60,145 bases of DNA, from contig JAICQQ010000027.1 in assembly GCA_025937785.1 (NCBI GenBank), positions 1 through 60,145 of the forward strand, given 5' to 3'. A program made the translations under genes and the position numbers. Origin of the DNA: Polyangiaceae bacterium (GTDB lineage: Bacteria > Myxococcota_A > Polyangia > Polyangiales > Polyangiaceae). How positions within the stretch are numbered: position 1 is the stretch's first letter; each line of letters starts with the position of its first letter. This document shows, in pieces, positions 58,571-60,145 of the stretch. A model generated the notes under the pieces. It had not been told where the DNA came from. It did not search any database and was given only the letters and a program-made list of their open reading frames with translations.

Positions 58571-59575
58571 CTACAGGTCGATGTATAGGGGCGGGCGCTC
58601 GGCGCAGAAGTCCGAAATGGCGACGAGGGCCTCGGCGCTGAGTTCTTTGAACGCGACGCCCATTCCGGGGCGTTCGTGCCCTTCGCTCGCACAGCGTACC
58701 CAACGCACCTCGCCTCGCACACTCAAACGAACCTCGTCCGGCAGCTGGAACGAGAGCGACAGCGCCGTGCCCACCGGCAGCAGCTGGTAGGTCGCGATGA
58801 AGAGCCCGCCGCTCGAAATGTCGAGGGTCAACCCGGCGAAGAATTGCGTCTCGTAGTTGAACTCGATCTCGAACTGCTTGGAAATCCGCGGTTCACTCCG
58901 GCGCTCGTCGGGCTCCACCGTGCCCAGGTCGTGCCCCAGCGGATCGGTCGCGACCAGTACCTCACTCAGTGTGGGGACGCTGCCCCGTTCCCGCCTCCGG
59001 CTCTGAGAAGGCACTTCGGGGGGCGGCGCCGGGCGCTTCGGGGACGGGGTCTGCGGAGAGGGGCGCTGCGGGGACGGGGTCTGCGGGGACGGCGTCGGAG
59101 GGGGAAGACCGAGGCCGTGCGGCTGGCTCACCACCGGTGCACGGCTCGGGAGCGGCGGCGGCTGTGTGGCTAGCGGTGCAGGAACGCTGGTGGGCGCGAT
59201 CGGCGGCGCGAAGCTGGTCTTGGCGAAGACGTCGATGGGCGCAGGACCCAGGCCGGCACGCAGCTCCTCGACCGCGGCGAGCGCGGCGTCGCGTTCGCTC
59301 TCCGCAACACGGATGCGCTGAGCGCTTTCCAACCTCAACTGCTCGAGCTCGGCCTGCTGCTCGCGCAGGCGTTGCTCCAGCTCGCGCGCTGCTGCGGACG
59401 CCGCGTTCGCGGACGGGCTCGGAGCGGGCTGCAAGCGACCTTCCAGCTCGGCGGCTTCATCGACGTTGACCCAGCTGTACTGGGTGTCAGTCGGCATGGG
59501 TCGCGCGCCACTAACGCTCGACGTTCGCGGCGGTACGGCTCGTTCCAACTTCCTCGCGCGTGGATTTCCGGTCAT
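58571..59575 (-). CDS. PilZ-domain protein with coiled-coil N-terminus
   Basis: The product is 334 residues from ATG 59575 (GGAG about 9 nt upstream). An ATG at 59497 lacks a ribosome site, and one at 59725 adds an unconvincing leader. A predicted coiled coil (AARELEQRLREQQAELEQLRLE...) lies at about 60-115, then a Pro-rich linker with PSPQTPSPQRPSPQTPSPKR repeats. A C-terminal PilZ domain (about 230-334) has the c-di-GMP motif RSEPR and LDISSGGLF (RxxxR ... DxSxxG). It probably senses c-di-GMP to control motility or exopolysaccharide. The repeat-encoding region is an 18-bp tandem repeat at about 59,030-59,100. Confidence 0.88.
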   Translation of the reverse strand: MTGNPRARKLERAVPPRTSSVSGARPMPTDTQYSWVNVDEAAELEGRLQPAPSPSANAASAAARELEQRLREQQAELEQLRLESAQRIRVAESERDAALAAVEELRAGLGPAPIDVFAKTSFAPPIAPTSVPAPLATQPPPLPSRAPVVSQPHGLGLPPPTPSPQTPSPQRPSPQTPSPKRPAPPPEVPSQSRRRERGSVPTLSEVLVATDPLGHDLGTVEPDERRSEPRISKQFEIEFNYETQFFAGLTLDISSGGLFIATYQLLPVGTALSLSFQLPDEVRLSVRGEVRWVRCASEGHERPGMGVAFKELSAEALVAISDFCAERPPLYIDL

Positions 59576-60027
59576 GCAAGTAAGCTCCGGTGTCGACGGA
59601 TCCTTCCCTCGTTGTACGCTCGCGACGCGATCGGTGATCCCTTCGGCCTCGTGCGATTCTACGAAGTATCGCACGAAGCGCTCGCGCTCTCCAGCGAGCT
59701 CTCGTGCAGCGAACTCGCGGCGCATGTCGTACCTGTCACGTCAGCGAGCAGGTTCTGCCGAAGTGGCGCCGCGCTGCGCCCTCCTCGGCTGAAATGGCTC
59801 CCGCGCGTTTCCGTGGCCGCGGCGCCGAGTGTCCGCTTTCGCGCACTCGAGCCACAATTCGGGCGTGCCTCCCTGGCGAGGTACAAACGACTCGCGAGCT
59901 AGTGTGGTGAATCTTTGATTCGCCGCTTTCCTAGTCTCGATAGGACGCCAGAGTCCGAAATTGGCGCGGCCTCGTAGAGGCCGGGCCGCGCGGATTTCGG
60001 GACGAACTATGGAGACAGGACACTGAT
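59576..60027. other. Gene-free region with two inverted repeats
   Basis: 452 bp with no supported gene. It contains two hairpin-capable inverted repeats: GGTGAATC-TTT-GATTCGCC at 59,906-59,924 and a larger one at 59,956-59,999, listed separately. Confidence 0.5.
59956..59999. repeat. Long inverted repeat (16-bp arms)
   Basis: Arms CGAAATTGGCGCGGCC and GGCCGCGCGGATTTCG pair with two mismatches, around a 12-base centre that itself forms CCTCGTAGAGG. No T-run follows, so an intrinsic terminator is unlikely. It may be a REP-type element, a structured RNA leader or an operator. It lies 29 bp upstream of the small reading frame at 60,028. Confidence 0.55.
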
Positions 60028-60114
60028 ATGGTTGGACCCGTCAAGGTCTTGTCGGTGCGCTTTTTTCGCATCTTGGTTCTCCTTTGTTGCTCCGGCGACG
60101 AGGGCAACGAGTAA
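60028..60114 (+). CDS. Possible small lipoprotein-like peptide
   Basis: An ATG with AGGA 7 nt upstream opens a 28-codon frame, MVGPVKVLSVRFFRILVLLC followed by CSGDEGNE and TAA. It has a basic start, hydrophobic core and a double cysteine (LLCC) like a miniature lipoprotein signal. It could be a real small protein, a leader peptide or chance. The window ends 31 bp later. Confidence 0.25.
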   Translation: MVGPVKVLSVRFFRILVLLCCSGDEGNE

Positions 60115-60145
60115 CGCGACGTTTTGCGACGGTGGATCAGACTGA

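Overview
This is a gene-dense, high-GC bacterial window that looks like the chromosome of a Myxococcota member, most likely Polyangiales-like. That placement is an inference. It rests on many Gly/Ser-rich lipoproteins, Cys-rich secreted repeat proteins, numerous outer-membrane beta-barrels with Pro/Ala linkers, a PilZ protein with a Pro-rich linker, and an ECF sigma factor operon with a secreted partner. No rRNA, tRNA or CRISPR array was seen.

Layout. 0-0.9 kb: a decayed repeat block with a 13-copy 18-bp tandem array. 0.9-8 kb: envelope genes, including a periplasmic-binding domain fused to a TolC barrel and a run of DUF4136/beta-barrel genes. 8-10 kb: two translationally coupled ferritin-like proteins. 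10.3-18.3 kb: a six-gene block (glycosyltransferase, UDP-galactopyranose mutase, GH2, galactokinase, GH1, porin) that looks dedicated to galactose/galactofuranose chemistry. 18.3-23.8 kb: two barrels, a DUF1704 metallopeptidase-like protein and glycogen phosphorylase. 24-28 kb: a secreted protein, ECF sigma factor, putative anti-sigma factor and HAF-repeat lipoprotein. 28-36.7 kb: paired lipoprotein paralogues, a DjlA-like co-chaperone, an EEP-family nuclease/phosphatase, a patatin-barrel fusion and small secreted proteins.

36.7-41.1 kb is a genomic scrapyard. It holds a second, inverted copy of the repeat block seen at the left edge, an HNH-nuclease relic, a group II intron reverse-transcriptase relic, duplicated 3' ends of a DUF4136 gene, REP-like palindromes and a 29-bp tandem array. 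41.1-46 kb is an RND efflux operon (DUF4136 lipoprotein, RND pump, adaptor) with no adjacent TolC. 46.3-49.8 kb carries an AI-2E-type permease, a PPK2 kinase and an Omp85-type barrel. 50.3-54.8 kb carries two Cys-rich lipoproteins and an FGE/SUMF1-like protein.

The most intriguing unit is at 54.8-57.7 kb. A nucleotidyltransferase-like protein, a membrane protein with a Gly/Cys-rich tail (TIGR04222 type) and a DUF692/MNIO iron enzyme are packed as one operon (7-bp gap, then a 4-bp overlap), converging on a TlpA-like thioredoxin. DUF692 enzymes install cysteine-derived modifications on peptide substrates, so the six-cysteine tail of the membrane protein is an attractive but unproven substrate.
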